Of a DNA stretch of 64,000 nt, positions 52,001 through 61,156 are shown in pieces (positions within the stretch are counted from its first letter, which is position 1; each line of letters opens with the position of its first letter). Both the position numbers and the translations under genes were made by a program. Under the pieces are notes generated by a model, which saw only the letters and a program-made list of their open reading frames with translations, was not told the DNA's origin and did no database searches. The DNA lies in NCBI GenBank assembly GCA_033762255.1, contig JANRLT010000007.1, forward strand, positions 62,001-126,000, read 5' to 3'. This DNA comes from Pirellulales bacterium (GTDB taxonomy: Bacteria; Planctomycetota; Planctomycetia; Pirellulales; JALHPA01).

Positions 52001-53598
52001 CGCCGGGCGTGGGTCTGATTTCCCCGCCGCCCCACCACGATATTTACTCGATCGAGGACCTGGCGCAACTCATTCATGACCTAAAGAATTCCAATCGCCA
52101 TGCGCGGATCAGTGTCAAGCTGGTCGCCGAAGTTGGCGTGGGGACCATTGCCGCCGGCGTGGCCAAGGGAAAATCCGACGTCGTGCTCATCAGCGGCTAC
52201 GAAGGTGGAACCGGCGCCAGCCCCCAAACCTCCATCAAACACGCCGGACTCCCCTGGGAACTGGGCCTGGCCGAAACCCACCAAGTGCTGGTGTTAAATG
52301 ATTTACGCAGCCGGATTGTCGTGCAGACCGACGGCATGCTGCGCACGGCCAAGGACGTGGCGGTGGCGTGTCTCTTAGGCGCGGAGGAATGGGGGATTGC
52401 CACGGCGGCCTTGGTCACCATTGGCTGCATCATGATGCGCAAATGCCATCTCAACACCTGCCCAGTCGGCATTGCCACCCAGGACCCCGAACTACGCAAA
52501 AAATTCGAAGGAAAGCCCGAACATGTCGTGAATTACTTTTTCCTCTTGGCCGAGGAATTACGCGAAATCATGGCTTCCCTGGGCGTGCGGACCATTAACG
52601 AAATGGTGGGCCGGGTGGATCTGCTGGACACCCGCCAGGCGATCACCCACTGGAAGGCGCAGGGGCTGGACTTTTCCAAGATTTTGTACAAGCCAGAGGT
52701 GCCCGAACATGTGCTGACCTATCGCGCGTTTGAGCAGGATCATGGCCTGGCGCAGTCGCTGGACCTGACCACGCTGGTTCCGCGTTGCGAACCGGCCCTG
52801 CGCGACCAGACGCCGGTGGTGTTAGAGCTGCCTATCAAAAACCTGAATCGGACCGCGGGGACGATTTTGTCGAGCGAAGTCACGCGCAAGTATGGCGCGC
52901 GGGGCTTTGAAAAGGAAAACACGATCCAACTCAACTTTCGGGGTTCGTCCGGGCAAAGCCTGTTCGCCTTTGGCGTGCATGGGATTACGGTCCGGGTGGA
53001 AGGGGACGTCAATGATTACTGCGGCAAGGGACTGAGCGGCGGGCGGATCATTGTTTATCCGCCGCGCGAGGCAACATTCATCGCCGAGGAAAACATCATC
53101 TGCGGCAACGTCGCCCTGTACGGCGCGACCAGCGGTGAACTGTTTGTGCGGGGAATCGCGGGTGAACGCTTCTGCGTGCGCAATAGCGGCGCGCACGCCG
53201 TGGTGGAGGGGGTCGGCGACCACGGTTGCGAATACATGACCGGTGGGCGGGTGATCATCTTGGGCGAGACGGGTCGGAACTTTGCCGCGGGAATGAGCGG
53301 CGGGATCGCTTATGTCTATGACGAATCCGGCAAGTTCCCCGCGCTGGTCAATAAAGAAATGGTCGAGCTGGAGGATCTGAACGATGACGACCGCGAATAC
53401 CTGCAAATGATGCTGGCCAAGCATATCGACTTTACCCAATCAGCGCGGGGGCGATACATCCTGAATGATTTTGAGTCTCTTTCCGGGCATTTCTTTAAGG
53501 TGATGCCAACCGATTACAAACGCGTGCTGGCGGAAATGAAGAAAGAAGCCGAACAAGCCCGCGCACGGCAAGTTTTGCAAGAGGTGGGGAGCATGTAG
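49021..53598 (+). CDS. gltB: Glutamate synthase large subunit
   Basis: The enzyme makes glutamate from glutamine and 2-oxoglutarate with reducing power from GltD. It has 1525 residues, typical length. The glutamine amidotransferase domain begins at Cys26 ([10 protein letters not shown]) after a 25-residue propeptide, as in other GltB proteins. The central and FMN-binding synthase domains contain [19 protein letters not shown] and [14 protein letters not shown]. The 3Fe-4S cysteines lie in [19 protein letters not shown]. The C-terminal GXGXG domain has the repeated glycine pattern GKGLSGGRI and GMSGGIAYV. The TAG stop is formed by GTAGGAG, the first unit of a repeat array. Confidence 0.98.
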   Translation: MRKLITNHGLPAPQGLYHPEQEHDACGVGFVVNMHGVKSHRIIEQGIEILEHLEHRGACGCDPQTGDGAGILVQMPDEFLRAKAAEIGITLPPVGDYAAGNIFFMPDDAERAECEARLVQVIEAEGQIFLGWRDLPVDSGVIGQLARDVEPRIRQAFVARGPQTPPELFEWKLFVIRKRVGVATSQANLGKKKYFYINSLSSRTLVYKGLLLAPQVFKYYPDLADPRFNSALALVHQRYSTNTFPTWDLAHPFRFIAHNGEINTLKGNYNWMHARETMLADPRYGDDIKKIFPICTPGGSDSKIFDNVLELLLLSGRSLPEAMSMMIPEPWAGHESMSDELKAYYEYQACLMEPWDGPAAIAFTDGTVIGGCLDRNGLRPCRYWVLKDGTVIMASEAGVLDVRQDQVEHKGRLRPGRMFLVDTAQRRIISDQEIKAGLAAKQPYREWINTQQIRLENLPEAESTNGQIDGDLLTQQRAFGYTLEDLRIIMGPMAADGYEPLGSMGNDTPLAVLSNRPQLLYNYFKQLFAQVTNPPLDAIREEIITMMITTIGSEGNLMTETPEQCHLLRLEIPILSNAELAKIRHYSDQRLRNQTFSILFPKSSGAAGMRQRLQELRTEVSAAIQAGVSIIILSDRGVNRDLVPIPALLAVANVHNHLVREGTRTQCGLVVETGEAREVHHFALLTGYGAGAVNPYLAYSTLENMLAEGYLPSTLNKKLLVKNFNKAVVKGLLKVMSKMGISTQQSYRGAQIFESVGLNTPFVQEYFTGTPSRIEGIGLEEIAAEALRRHEHAYPKIKPAQLLDLDVGGEYQWRRKGELHVMNPEVVAKLQHSTQLNSREEFRKFCAAIDQQERQLLTLRGLLDFKKTAQPIPLDQVEPATEIVKRFATGAMSFGSISKEAHETLAIAMNRIGGKSNTGEGGEDPIRYTPDANGDSRKSAIKQVASGRFGVTSEYLVSAQELQIKMAQGAKPGEGGQLPGHKVDKEIARVRHSTPGVGLISPPPHHDIYSIEDLAQLIHDLKNSNRHARISVKLVAEVGVGTIAAGVAKGKSDVVLISGYEGGTGASPQTSIKHAGLPWELGLAETHQVLVLNDLRSRIVVQTDGMLRTAKDVAVACLLGAEEWGIATAALVTIGCIMMRKCHLNTCPVGIATQDPELRKKFEGKPEHVVNYFFLLAEELREIMASLGVRTINEMVGRVDLLDTRQAITHWKAQGLDFSKILYKPEVPEHVLTYRAFEQDHGLAQSLDLTTLVPRCEPALRDQTPVVLELPIKNLNRTAGTILSSEVTRKYGARGFEKENTIQLNFRGSSGQSLFAFGVHGITVRVEGDVNDYCGKGLSGGRIIVYPPREATFIAEENIICGNVALYGATSGELFVRGIAGERFCVRNSGAHAVVEGVGDHGCEYMTGGRVIILGETGRNFAAGMSGGIAYVYDESGKFPALVNKEMVELEDLNDDDREYLQMMLAKHIDFTQSARGRYILNDFESLSGHFFKVMPTDYKRVLAEMKKEAEQARARQVLQEVGSM

Positions 53599-53680
53599 GA
53601 GACAAACGTATTGTAGGAAGCGACTGTATTGTAGGAGGCGACTCTGTCGCCGAATTTATTGGCGACTACAGTTTTATAGC
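53595..53680 (+). repeat. REP-like array between gltB and gltD
   Basis: Three GTAGGARRC heads occur at 53595, 53613 and 53632, about 18 bases apart. The third is a full hairpin: GTAGGA, GGCGAC, loop TCT, GTCGCC. A second half-element GGCGACTAC ends at 53680, giving a GTAG to CTAC (REPIN-like) layout. The first head overlaps the gltB stop codon. Confidence 0.75.
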
Positions 53681-53987
53681 CGAACTATTGTCGCTGCCGC
53701 TTAACAAATACGACGATACCCGGAAGGAACCCGGACAGAAAAGGATTGTTCCGAATCAGTCAGGATGGATTGAAATTTGAAATCTGCATACGGCTGATTG
53801 GTAATACCATTGCGGAATTACAGAGAATGTGTGAACAAGAGGCATTGGAGCTAACGGAGAAAATTAATTTGTGTTCTTTCCTGCTCTCTCAGCTTCCTCC
53901 TGTTCAATCTAAATTTATGATTTGAGATTGAATATTGGACAATCAACCAAATACCACCAACCAAAAACCAAATACCACAGGCATACC
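53681..53987. other. Rest of the gltB-gltD gap
   Basis: About 300 bases with no gene. The final 45 bases before gltD are a degenerate CCAAATACCA/CCAAAAACCA tract similar to 3433-3462. No terminator is seen, so read-through from gltB to gltD is possible despite the length. Confidence 0.45.
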
Positions 53988-55475
53988 ATGGGCGACGTCA
54001 AAGGCTTTATGAAGTTCAAGCGCAAGGTCAGCGGCAAAGCGCCGGTGGCCGAGCGGTTGCGCCATTACAACGAATTTTTGACCATCTTGCCGGTGGAAGA
54101 ACTCCGCACGCAGGGTGCCCGCTGCATGGACTGCGGTGTGCCGTTTTGTCATACCGGCTGCCCGCTGGGAAATATCATTCCCGACTGGAACGATCTGGTC
54201 TTTCGCGATAACTGGCGGGAGGCCAGCGAACGCCTGCACGCGACGAACAACTTTCCCGAATTTACGGGGCGCGTCTGTCCCGCTCCGTGCGAAACAGCCT
54301 GCGTGCTGGGTATCAACGAAGACCCCGTCGCCATTAAGCAGATTGAATGTTCCATCGCCGACCGCGCCTTTGACGAAGGTTGGGTTACACCGGAGCCTCC
54401 GCTGGAGCGAACCGGCAAACGGGTGGCGATTGTCGGCTCCGGCCCCGCGGGATTGGCCGCCGCGCAGCAACTCAACCGTGCGGGACATAGCGTGACGGTG
54501 TTTGAGCGCGCCGACCGGCCGGGGGGACTGCTCATGTATGGCATTCCCGATTTCAAATTGGAAAAATGGCGCGTGTGGCGCAGAATCGACCAACTGACCG
54601 CCGAAGGGGTGGTCTTTGAGTGCGGGGCAAATATCGGGGGGAATGTCCCCACACAAAAACTGGTCGACGAGTTTGACGCTATCTTGTTGTGCGGCGGCGC
54701 GACCGCCCCGCGCGACCTCAAGATTCCCGGCCGCGAGCTGGCGGGCATCCATTTTGCCATGGACTTTTTGCCGCAGCAAAACAAAGTCAACCAGGGGGAC
54801 GAGGTGCCCGGCCAAATTTCCGCCGCCGGCAAGGATGTGATCGTGATTGGCGGTGGCGATACCGGCAGCGACTGCGACGGCACCAGCAATCGCCACGGCT
54901 GCAAAAGCCTGACCCAGTTTGAACTGATGCCCCCGCCGCCGGATGTCGGCAGCTACCCCCGCGCCAGCCAGCGCCCCGTCAATACCCCCTGGCCCTATTG
55001 GCCCGCGATTATGCGCACCAGCACCAGCCATGAAGAAGGATGCCAGCGGGAATTCAGCATTTCGACCAAGGAATTTATCGGCGATGGCCAGGGAAATGTG
55101 ACCGCGCTCAGAACCGTGCAATTGGAATGGTATACCGACGAAAACGGCCGCCAACAATGCAAGGAAGTCCCCGGCACCGAGAAAACCTGGCCCACGCAGC
55201 TCGTGCTATTGGCGATGGGCTTTGTCGGCCCGGAAAAGACCGGCCCGATCGCGGATTTGGGGTTGGAGCTGGATCCCCGCGGCAATGTCAAAACTAACGC
55301 CGAGTTTCAATCCAGCCGTGAGGGGGTGTTTGCCGCCGGGGATCTACGGCGGGGTCAATCCCTGGTCGTCTGGGCGATTCACGAAGGGCGCGAAGCCGCC
55401 CGCGCCGTGGACAAATACCTGATGGGCGTCAGCCATTTGCCCAGTGTCAACGCGGGGGACTACGCGTGGCGGTAA
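53988..55475 (+). CDS. gltD: Glutamate synthase small subunit
   Basis: The flavoprotein passes electrons from NAD(P)H through 4Fe-4S clusters to GltB. It has 495 residues from the ATG at 53988 ([16 protein letters not shown]). A longer frame to 53922 translates CCAAA repeat DNA and is rejected. The cluster cysteines are in [18 protein letters not shown] and [15 protein letters not shown]. The FAD site is [17 protein letters not shown], and the NAD(P)H site is [13 protein letters not shown]. The final FAD contact is [19 protein letters not shown]. It is the expected partner of gltB, separated by 389 bases of repeat-bearing DNA. Confidence 0.97.
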   Translation: MGDVKGFMKFKRKVSGKAPVAERLRHYNEFLTILPVEELRTQGARCMDCGVPFCHTGCPLGNIIPDWNDLVFRDNWREASERLHATNNFPEFTGRVCPAPCETACVLGINEDPVAIKQIECSIADRAFDEGWVTPEPPLERTGKRVAIVGSGPAGLAAAQQLNRAGHSVTVFERADRPGGLLMYGIPDFKLEKWRVWRRIDQLTAEGVVFECGANIGGNVPTQKLVDEFDAILLCGGATAPRDLKIPGRELAGIHFAMDFLPQQNKVNQGDEVPGQISAAGKDVIVIGGGDTGSDCDGTSNRHGCKSLTQFELMPPPPDVGSYPRASQRPVNTPWPYWPAIMRTSTSHEEGCQREFSISTKEFIGDGQGNVTALRTVQLEWYTDENGRQQCKEVPGTEKTWPTQLVLLAMGFVGPEKTGPIADLGLELDPRGNVKTNAEFQSSREGVFAAGDLRRGQSLVVWAIHEGREAARAVDKYLMGVSHLPSVNAGDYAWR

Positions 55476-55656
55476 GGGGCCAATGTGCTCATGTCCGGTA
55501 GGGGCGCAAGTCAGACGAACACAGGCGTCATGCCCGCATGAATTGGCTAGTAGAAACCCGATGACCAACAAATCGATTCATGCGGAGTGGCATTGAGCGG
55601 CCCGAGATCCATCCAATTTATTGGTAAAGCCAATATTCGGCCCCTCTTCCCTTGTG

Positions 55657-55738
55657 AAAAAAAAACCACGGATTATCGCCGGTAAATCAGGGAGCGGAAT
55701 TTCTCCGCTCCCGATCTCCTGGCGATGATTCCGTGGTT
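55657..55738 (-). terminator. Long hairpin terminator of the PQQ-propeller operon
   Basis: Outer arms AACCACGGA and TCCGTGGTT flank a second complementary pair (ATCGCC/GGCGAT) and an inner perfect 8-bp stem GGGAGCGG/CCGCTCCC with loop AATTTCT. On the minus strand it is followed by nine T (55657-55665). It lies 42 bases past the stop of the 55781 gene and also faces gltD, so it may stop both directions. Confidence 0.85.
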
Positions 55739-55780
55739 ATGTGATCGTCTAAATCTTTTCTGCCTGGCGTTGCAAAAGAC

Positions 55781-57613
55781 TTACTTTGGCTCCGCAATGG
55801 CAAAGAGGTAATTCTTGCTGGAGATATACAGCACGCCGTTGGCCACAATGGGCGTGCTATACACGGCCGAGCCCATGTTGATCTCGCCCAGCACGTCTTT
55901 TTCCTTGCCGACGGTAAAGATGGTGATATCGCCATCTTCGTCGCCGCAGTACATTTTGCCATCGGCGATCAGCGGGCTACCCCAAGAAACCGCCAGCATA
56001 TCGTGCGTCCAGTGGGGGACGCCGGTCTGACGGTCCAGGCAATGCACTAACCCGCTAAAGTCCACCACAAACAGCAAATCGCCGCTGATCGCCACGGTGC
56101 CGATTGTGCGGTGCATCTTTTCCTCGAAGTCCAGCTTGCCGTCATTATTGGCGTCATGGCTAGCATATTCCCAAAGCGCCGCAGAGTTGGGATTAGCGCG
56201 GGTGAAATCCCCTTTTTCCTTCTCGCATGCCTGGTTGCGCTTGTGCGGAATCGGGGTCTGCGGATCGGCGGTGTTAAACACCAACTCCGGGCTGACGTCC
56301 GACCCATCCGTCTTTTTTAAGGGATCAATGCACCACAGGTGGCCTTGCCCCTCGCCATGTTCGGGGTCTTCCCCGACCGCCACATAGACCAGCCCGTCAT
56401 AGATGACCGGCGTGCCGATAATATGGTTGCGATCCGCCCCCTGCAGAGTGTACTTGGCAGTCTTGGGGTTGCAGTCAAATTTCCACAAGAGTTTGGCTTT
56501 GCCGTTTTCCCCGCGGGCGTCAAAGCTATACACCCAGCCGTCGCCGGCCCCAAACACCAGTTGGGGAATGCCCCCGATCTCGGCAAAGGCGGGAGACGAC
56601 CACTGCCCATGCAGGACGTTTTCGCCCGGAGTGTTATCCGCCCAAATGACCTGGCCATTGTTTTTATTAAGCACCAGAAACGAGGTCGCCTTGGGCGCGG
56701 GCAAATTCGTGTGCCCCTCGTCCACGCCATTACCTGTCAGCACAAACAGATAGTCCCCGGCGATCGTGACCGAGCACGAGCACATATTATGCTGTGAGAT
56801 GCCCAACTGCTTCATCATGTTAAAGTTCCAGATGACATCCGCCTCGTCCTTGGCGGTAAACTTTTCGTCTTTGACGGAGCCGTCGTTTTCGTCATCGTGA
56901 AAGCCGCGGGTGTCCAGGCATTTGACCTCTCCCCGGCTGGTGACATACCACAAGCGTTCGCCATCGATAAGTGGCGAGCAGCAAATCCCCATCAACGGCC
57001 AATCGTGCACGCGGCCTGTGGGAAGTTTTTCGCTGGAGTCCTGCCACAGGAATTTGCCGGTAGCTTCGTCAAAGCAAAGCAACACGCCCAGGTCCACCGT
57101 CGCGGGATAGCGCTTGAGATAAGCCGCGCCGTTGTTGGTGCCGACATACACTTGGCCGTTGGCGACCACGGTATTCCCATAAGTCTGGGAACCCAGCGGC
57201 ACGGCCCATTTGATGTTTTTGGATTTTTCCGGAACAAATTTGCCGGTGGAGGGATCCATCGTGATTTCCCATTCCGTGGGGAGGTTGCTCGCCTCCGGGG
57301 CGTTATTGCGGCCGGGACTTCCCCCCCATTGATTCCAATCGCCGGGTTGAACTTGGTATTGCGCCGAAAATTGTCCTTTCGCGGGGGCAATTTTGGTGGC
57401 GGGAACCAGTTTTGTGGCGGGGATACCCTGGGCGGGGATACTCTTGGCGGGGACATTCGGGGTGGCAGCACTCTTGGCGGCTGGGGCTTTCTGAGTTGCT
57501 GGGGTCGTGGGGGCCGCGGCTTTGGGTTGGGCACTGGCAGTTCCGGCGCATAAGCTGAAGCTAAGCAAAACCGCAATAGCCAAAAACAGTCGGGAATGCA
57601 AACAACAAGGCAT
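55781..57613 (-). CDS. Secreted PQQ-like beta-propeller protein
   Basis: The protein has 610 residues. A signal peptide covers 1-28 (to GTASA). An Ala/Pro/Lys-rich stretch of about 70 residues follows with repeated PAKSIPAQGIPATK-like words. The rest (about 95-605) is an eight-bladed PQQ-type propeller with Trp-docking style repeats: NTVVANGQVYVGTNNG, GICCSPLIDGERLWYVTSRG, GTPVIYDGLVYVAVGE, SWGSPLIADGKMYCGDEDG and STPIVANGVLYISSKNYLFA. No PQQ-ligand or dehydrogenase residues are evident, so a scaffold or sensor role is more likely. It is downstream of a second propeller gene on the same strand, separated by 58 bases. Confidence 0.85.
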   Translation of the reverse strand: MPCCLHSRLFLAIAVLLSFSLCAGTASAQPKAAAPTTPATQKAPAAKSAATPNVPAKSIPAQGIPATKLVPATKIAPAKGQFSAQYQVQPGDWNQWGGSPGRNNAPEASNLPTEWEITMDPSTGKFVPEKSKNIKWAVPLGSQTYGNTVVANGQVYVGTNNGAAYLKRYPATVDLGVLLCFDEATGKFLWQDSSEKLPTGRVHDWPLMGICCSPLIDGERLWYVTSRGEVKCLDTRGFHDDENDGSVKDEKFTAKDEADVIWNFNMMKQLGISQHNMCSCSVTIAGDYLFVLTGNGVDEGHTNLPAPKATSFLVLNKNNGQVIWADNTPGENVLHGQWSSPAFAEIGGIPQLVFGAGDGWVYSFDARGENGKAKLLWKFDCNPKTAKYTLQGADRNHIIGTPVIYDGLVYVAVGEDPEHGEGQGHLWCIDPLKKTDGSDVSPELVFNTADPQTPIPHKRNQACEKEKGDFTRANPNSAALWEYASHDANNDGKLDFEEKMHRTIGTVAISGDLLFVVDFSGLVHCLDRQTGVPHWTHDMLAVSWGSPLIADGKMYCGDEDGDITIFTVGKEKDVLGEINMGSAVYSTPIVANGVLYISSKNYLFAIAEPK

Positions 57614-57671
57614 AAGGAAAACTCACTAAGGCAAGTGGATGTTGAAAAAATTGGATCGAGTTGGTGTCCAG

Positions 57672-60095
57672 CTAATTTTGGCTGACGGTCGTCGGTGGAT
57701 TGGGGTACACCTGCAAGTTATCAATGTAAATTTCCGCCACACTGGCATTGCCAAACAGGCCCGGCGAGCCGACCACGTTGGGCGTTTCATCGACGGCCTC
57801 AATTTGCCATTCCTGGGGTTCGGGCTGGCCCCGTTCCCATACTTTGCCCCGCAGGATCGCTTTGCCATCTTCGGCATGGGCGCTAAATTTCATCGTGTAC
57901 CACTTTCCACCTTCCCAGGCAAACGGCAAATCCTTGCTAAAGCGGGTCTTGATCTGGCTAGTCCAACTGCGCAGTTGCAGCTTTTGGCTATCCCCCATCA
58001 TGTCCAACGTGTAACGCATGTTGATCAGTCCCATATCGGGAAGTTTGATGATCTCTTGCTTACCTTGGTCGGTTTCGGCGATGGCCTTGACCGCCTGGCC
58101 GCGTAGGTCGGCCTGAATCGTGTAGTTGGTCATGTTCCATGGACCCAGCCACCCTTGGCTGCGAGTGCCGCGAGGAATGGTGGTGACCTTGACCATGACT
58201 TTTTCACCATCGATTTCGCGAATTTTGTGGCGGTGCCGCACGCCGACCCAGGTAATAACCGGTTCCCCCTCGATGGATTTGGCCTTGGTGACGGGATTGG
58301 TTACCTCGGCCAGGGGAATGCTATTAAAATCAAATTTCCAAGGCAGCGGCGGGACCACGCGAATCCGCGCGGTGCCGGTCAAATTCCCCACTTTGGCCGT
58401 GAGAACTGTCGCCACATGCGCCGCGGATTTGTCCGCGGTAAAGTTCCCCTCCGGGGTGATCTCTCCCGGTCCGGCCAGCGTGAATGTGGCGGACTGTTCG
58501 CCCAGCAGTTGACCGCGGGCATTAAACAGCCGCACGCTGAATTTTTGGGCTTCGCCCGGCTGCATCAGGACCTCGCAGGGGACGACCTGCACATGTGAAG
58601 GCGTGTCGGAGCCGCTAACTGGGGGTTCGGGGGAGGAAGTGATGGGGGGCGGGGACGCGCTTGCCGCGGGGTCCCCATCCGCAAAGCAATACAGCGCGTG
58701 ATTGGTCGGCAAATAAACCCGATTTTCGCTGGCGATCATCGAGCCACTCACCTCGTCGACGGGGTCGAGCCGCGCTTTTAGCAAGAATTTGGCCCCTTCC
58801 GCCGTCGGCTGCAAAATGTGCAGCCCGCTCGTCGTCGGCATGTATATTTTATCATCCGCAACTAGGGGACTGGCGCGGGTGAGTGCTCCGACTAGCTTGA
58901 TCGGGCGTTTGGTGATGGTTTGCCCGGTTTTGGCATCCAGAATAAACAAATTGGAAGAGTCATCCACGCAGTACAGCCGGTCGTTATGGATCACCGGCGA
59001 GCTTTTGCCGCACATGACGGACTTTTGCATCCACAACAGATGCTCTTTTTTATCAGTGATGTCTCCCTTTGCCCCTTTGGCATTGATGGCGGCCACGCAA
59101 CCAATGGTCGTGTTGTCCATGTTTTCTTCCCCTTGGGCGATGTACACCGTATCCCCCACGACCAAGGGAGAGACGCTAATGCCGCGGCGGGAAAGCTTGT
59201 AATTCCACAGGGGGACGCCCGTCCGGGGCTGAAAGCTCCAGACGCTGCCGTCGCTACTGCCAAAAATCATTTGCGCCTGGCCGTCGATCACCTTGATCAC
59301 GGGCGTGCTATAGGTCGTGTCCTCGGGAAGTTCCTTCGTCCCGTTAAACCAGCGGACTTCGCCCGTGTGCTTGTCCATACCGAGAAAGCGGTGCGCAGGG
59401 CGGGCCATCTCTCCCCAGCCGATCACCACCGCGCTGGCGATGACCATATCGTCAAAGACCACCGGCACGTTGGTCCGCCCGCCATACGTGCTCAGCGCGC
59501 CGAATTCCTCGTGCAGGGAGCGATCCCACACAACCTTGCCCGTGTCGGCGTCCAGGCAGGCAAAGTAGCCATTGACCCCCTGGGCAAAGATGGTGTTGGT
59601 CTGCGGATCGGCCACACAGCAGGACCAACCGACGCGCTCCGCGGGCACGTCCGACAGATACACGTTATGCTTGGCTTCCCAAATTTTGTTCCCGGTCGCC
59701 GCGTCCAGGCAAATCACTTTTTCCATTTCGCGGTTCGTCTCGCGGGCGTCGCGGACAATGGTGTACAGCTTTCCTTTGTAGATAATCGGCGTGGAGATGC
59801 CCCCCGCCTCTTCGTTCTTCCAGGCGACATTCTTGCCCGAACGCAAATCAACCGTACTAACCAAGTTCGATGAGGAACGAGAAACGCCATCTTGATCGGG
59901 GCCACGCCAATTCGGCCAGTCGGCGGGAGACGAAACCGACGCGTTGACAGCCGCAACGCTAAGGGGGGCGGGGGCGGCCTTGCCCTGTGGCGCGGAAGCC
60001 GCTACACCAAGATTTTTTGCGGTCACTTGGGCAAATAAGGGACTTAGTCCAGATAAAACCAGCAGAAAGCTTAAGCAGGCGCGAAGAATTGGCAT
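57672..60095 (-). CDS. Secreted PQQ-like beta-propeller protein with C-terminal jelly-roll domain
   Basis: The protein has 807 residues from the ATG at 60095 (MPILRACLSFLLVLSGLSPL, signal peptide to about 23); a frame to 60152 adds 19 unlikely residues. The propeller covers about 70-470 with repeats such as NVPVVFDDMVIASAVVIGWG, YSTPVIKVIDGQAQMIFGSS, VSPLVVGDTVYIAQGEE, SSPVIHNDRLYCVDDSS and SPLVADDKIYMPTTSG. A proline-rich linker (SSPEPPVSGS) leads to an Ig-like domain (about 505-590) and a concanavalin-like jelly-roll (about 595-800, DFNSIPLAEV and WYTMKFSAHAEDGKAILRGK). It heads an operon with the next propeller gene. Function is unknown, perhaps binding of glycans or proteins outside the cell. 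Confidence 0.85.
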   Translation of the reverse strand: MPILRACLSFLLVLSGLSPLFAQVTAKNLGVAASAPQGKAAPAPLSVAAVNASVSSPADWPNWRGPDQDGVSRSSSNLVSTVDLRSGKNVAWKNEEAGGISTPIIYKGKLYTIVRDARETNREMEKVICLDAATGNKIWEAKHNVYLSDVPAERVGWSCCVADPQTNTIFAQGVNGYFACLDADTGKVVWDRSLHEEFGALSTYGGRTNVPVVFDDMVIASAVVIGWGEMARPAHRFLGMDKHTGEVRWFNGTKELPEDTTYSTPVIKVIDGQAQMIFGSSDGSVWSFQPRTGVPLWNYKLSRRGISVSPLVVGDTVYIAQGEENMDNTTIGCVAAINAKGAKGDITDKKEHLLWMQKSVMCGKSSPVIHNDRLYCVDDSSNLFILDAKTGQTITKRPIKLVGALTRASPLVADDKIYMPTTSGLHILQPTAEGAKFLLKARLDPVDEVSGSMIASENRVYLPTNHALYCFADGDPAASASPPPITSSPEPPVSGSDTPSHVQVVPCEVLMQPGEAQKFSVRLFNARGQLLGEQSATFTLAGPGEITPEGNFTADKSAAHVATVLTAKVGNLTGTARIRVVPPLPWKFDFNSIPLAEVTNPVTKAKSIEGEPVITWVGVRHRHKIREIDGEKVMVKVTTIPRGTRSQGWLGPWNMTNYTIQADLRGQAVKAIAETDQGKQEIIKLPDMGLINMRYTLDMMGDSQKLQLRSWTSQIKTRFSKDLPFAWEGGKWYTMKFSAHAEDGKAILRGKVWERGQPEPQEWQIEAVDETPNVVGSPGLFGNASVAEIYIDNLQVYPNPPTTVSQN

Positions 60096-60805
60096 GAATT
60101 TCTGTAAAGGCACATTACTTGTTGAAACAACGATTGGGGTGGAAGACATCATTCCCTCTTCTTATTGACTCGGGTTGGACCAATATCAAAGGCTCGGGTT
60201 ATCAATGACCCAGGTTGGAAAACTGCGGGGGAGTGCCATTGGTACTGCCGTCATGCAAAGTGAGCTTTGGCAGTGCAATTTACTCTTTCCCTACGAACGT
60301 GACAGGTGGGATGTTGGGCGGGTCGTGGGAAATTTCCCACGCTACGGGAAGCCAAAAGGAGTCATACTGACTGGCAATCGAAAGATGGGACTCTACAACT
60401 AAATTAAAGAATTTGGGGACTAAATGCAAGCAAACCGTCAGCAAACGATTTGACCGCCACAAGGTGAAAAGCGGCTGTATTTTGCCGGAATTGCGGTCAT
60501 CCGCGATCCATGGCTTTGGGAATAATGTGCTGTAAAAGCAATAAATTTTGCGGATCGTAGGACTGGGAACTGCTACAACGAATCCTCCGTTACTGCGGAA
60601 TTGTCCGTAAAAAACGGTTCCGCACCCTGCCGAGCGCGGGTTCATCCCCCTAGGCGGGAATATCCGACATCATTGATACAGACCGAGAATCTGTCGCGTC
60701 CAGGCGGGGGAAATCGCTTTGACACGGCTGGCCCGAATCCCGCATCTAACAGTGAGGGAATTTGGCCATAAAACAATAAATCTTTACCGGAAAAGGAGTT
60801 CCGTC
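60096..60805. other. Intergenic region upstream of the propeller operon and small secreted protein gene
   Basis: The 710 bases hold short frames on both strands (for example 60175-60402 plus, 60280-60645 minus) that overlap each other and show no domain, so none is called. The region includes a perfect 18-bp palindrome at 60324-60341. It provides divergent promoters for the propeller genes and the 60806 gene. Confidence 0.45.
60324..60348 (-). repeat. GTAG-headed hairpin with an 18-bp perfect palindrome
   Basis: CGTGGGAAATTTCCCACG is a perfect palindrome followed by CTACGGG. On the minus strand it reads CCCGTAGC and then the palindrome, the same layout as the REP units at 12391, 12450 and 25343 but with a different stem. 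Confidence 0.65.
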
Positions 60806-61132
60806 ATGAAATCACTGTCCCTCTTGGCTGCCGCCTGCCTGTGCGTGCTCAGCCTGTCCGCCGAATGTAGTGCCGCTGAGTATTGCCAACCCGGCTCTCC
60901 CGCCGATGTTGGTCGCAATTATTATGTCCCCGGCGTCCCCTGTGGCGATGCCGGAGCTATTGGTGCCCAACTGTACGTCTCCCCCCGGCCGGTACCGGCA
61001 TTCGTGGGCCATACCTACATCACATATGAAGGTTTGATGCCGCACGAGATGCTGTACAAGCACCACCGGACCTATTATCGTCCCTGGGGTCCCTACGGCG
61101 GCGTTACCCGCGCGAAGATTCATTGGTGGTAA
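60806..61132 (+). CDS. Small secreted planctomycete protein, unknown
   Basis: The protein has 108 residues from the ATG at 60806, preceded by AAAAGGAGTTCCGTC, a good ribosome binding site. The signal peptide MKSLSLLAAACLCVLSLSAE is cut near SAAEY. The mature part is aromatic- and Pro-rich (NYYVPGVPCGD, FVGHTYITYEGLMPHE, YKHHRTYYRPWGPYGG) with His, Tyr and Trp clusters, ending IHWW. It resembles the next gene, at 61305, in size and style but the two do not align well. It is probably an envelope or matrix protein. REP-like DNA begins 4 bases after its stop codon. Confidence 0.75.
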   Translation: MKSLSLLAAACLCVLSLSAECSAAEYCQPGSPADVGRNYYVPGVPCGDAGAIGAQLYVSPRPVPAFVGHTYITYEGLMPHEMLYKHHRTYYRPWGPYGGVTRAKIHWW

Positions 61133-61136
61133 GCGG

Positions 61137-61156
61137 GTAGGAGGCAACTCCGTAGG
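61137..61156 (+). repeat. Truncated GTAG-headed REP-like piece
   Basis: GTAGGAGGCAACTCCGTAGG matches the element at 3213-3233 up to the loop and then breaks off. AAATTTC/TTTGAGAT-type tandem words follow to about 61230. Confidence 0.55.

Noticed and set aside
53943-55157. 404-codon minus-strand frame across gltD
   Set aside because: It is the antisense of gltD, a GC-rich gene whose complement tends to stay open. No domain is visible.
58920-59873. 317-codon plus-strand frame across the PQQ propeller gene
   Set aside because: It is antisense to a propeller gene with clear signal peptide and blade repeats.
60175-60645. Short frames on both strands in the gap before the 60806 gene
   Set aside because: They overlap each other, lack domains and good starts, and span a palindrome.
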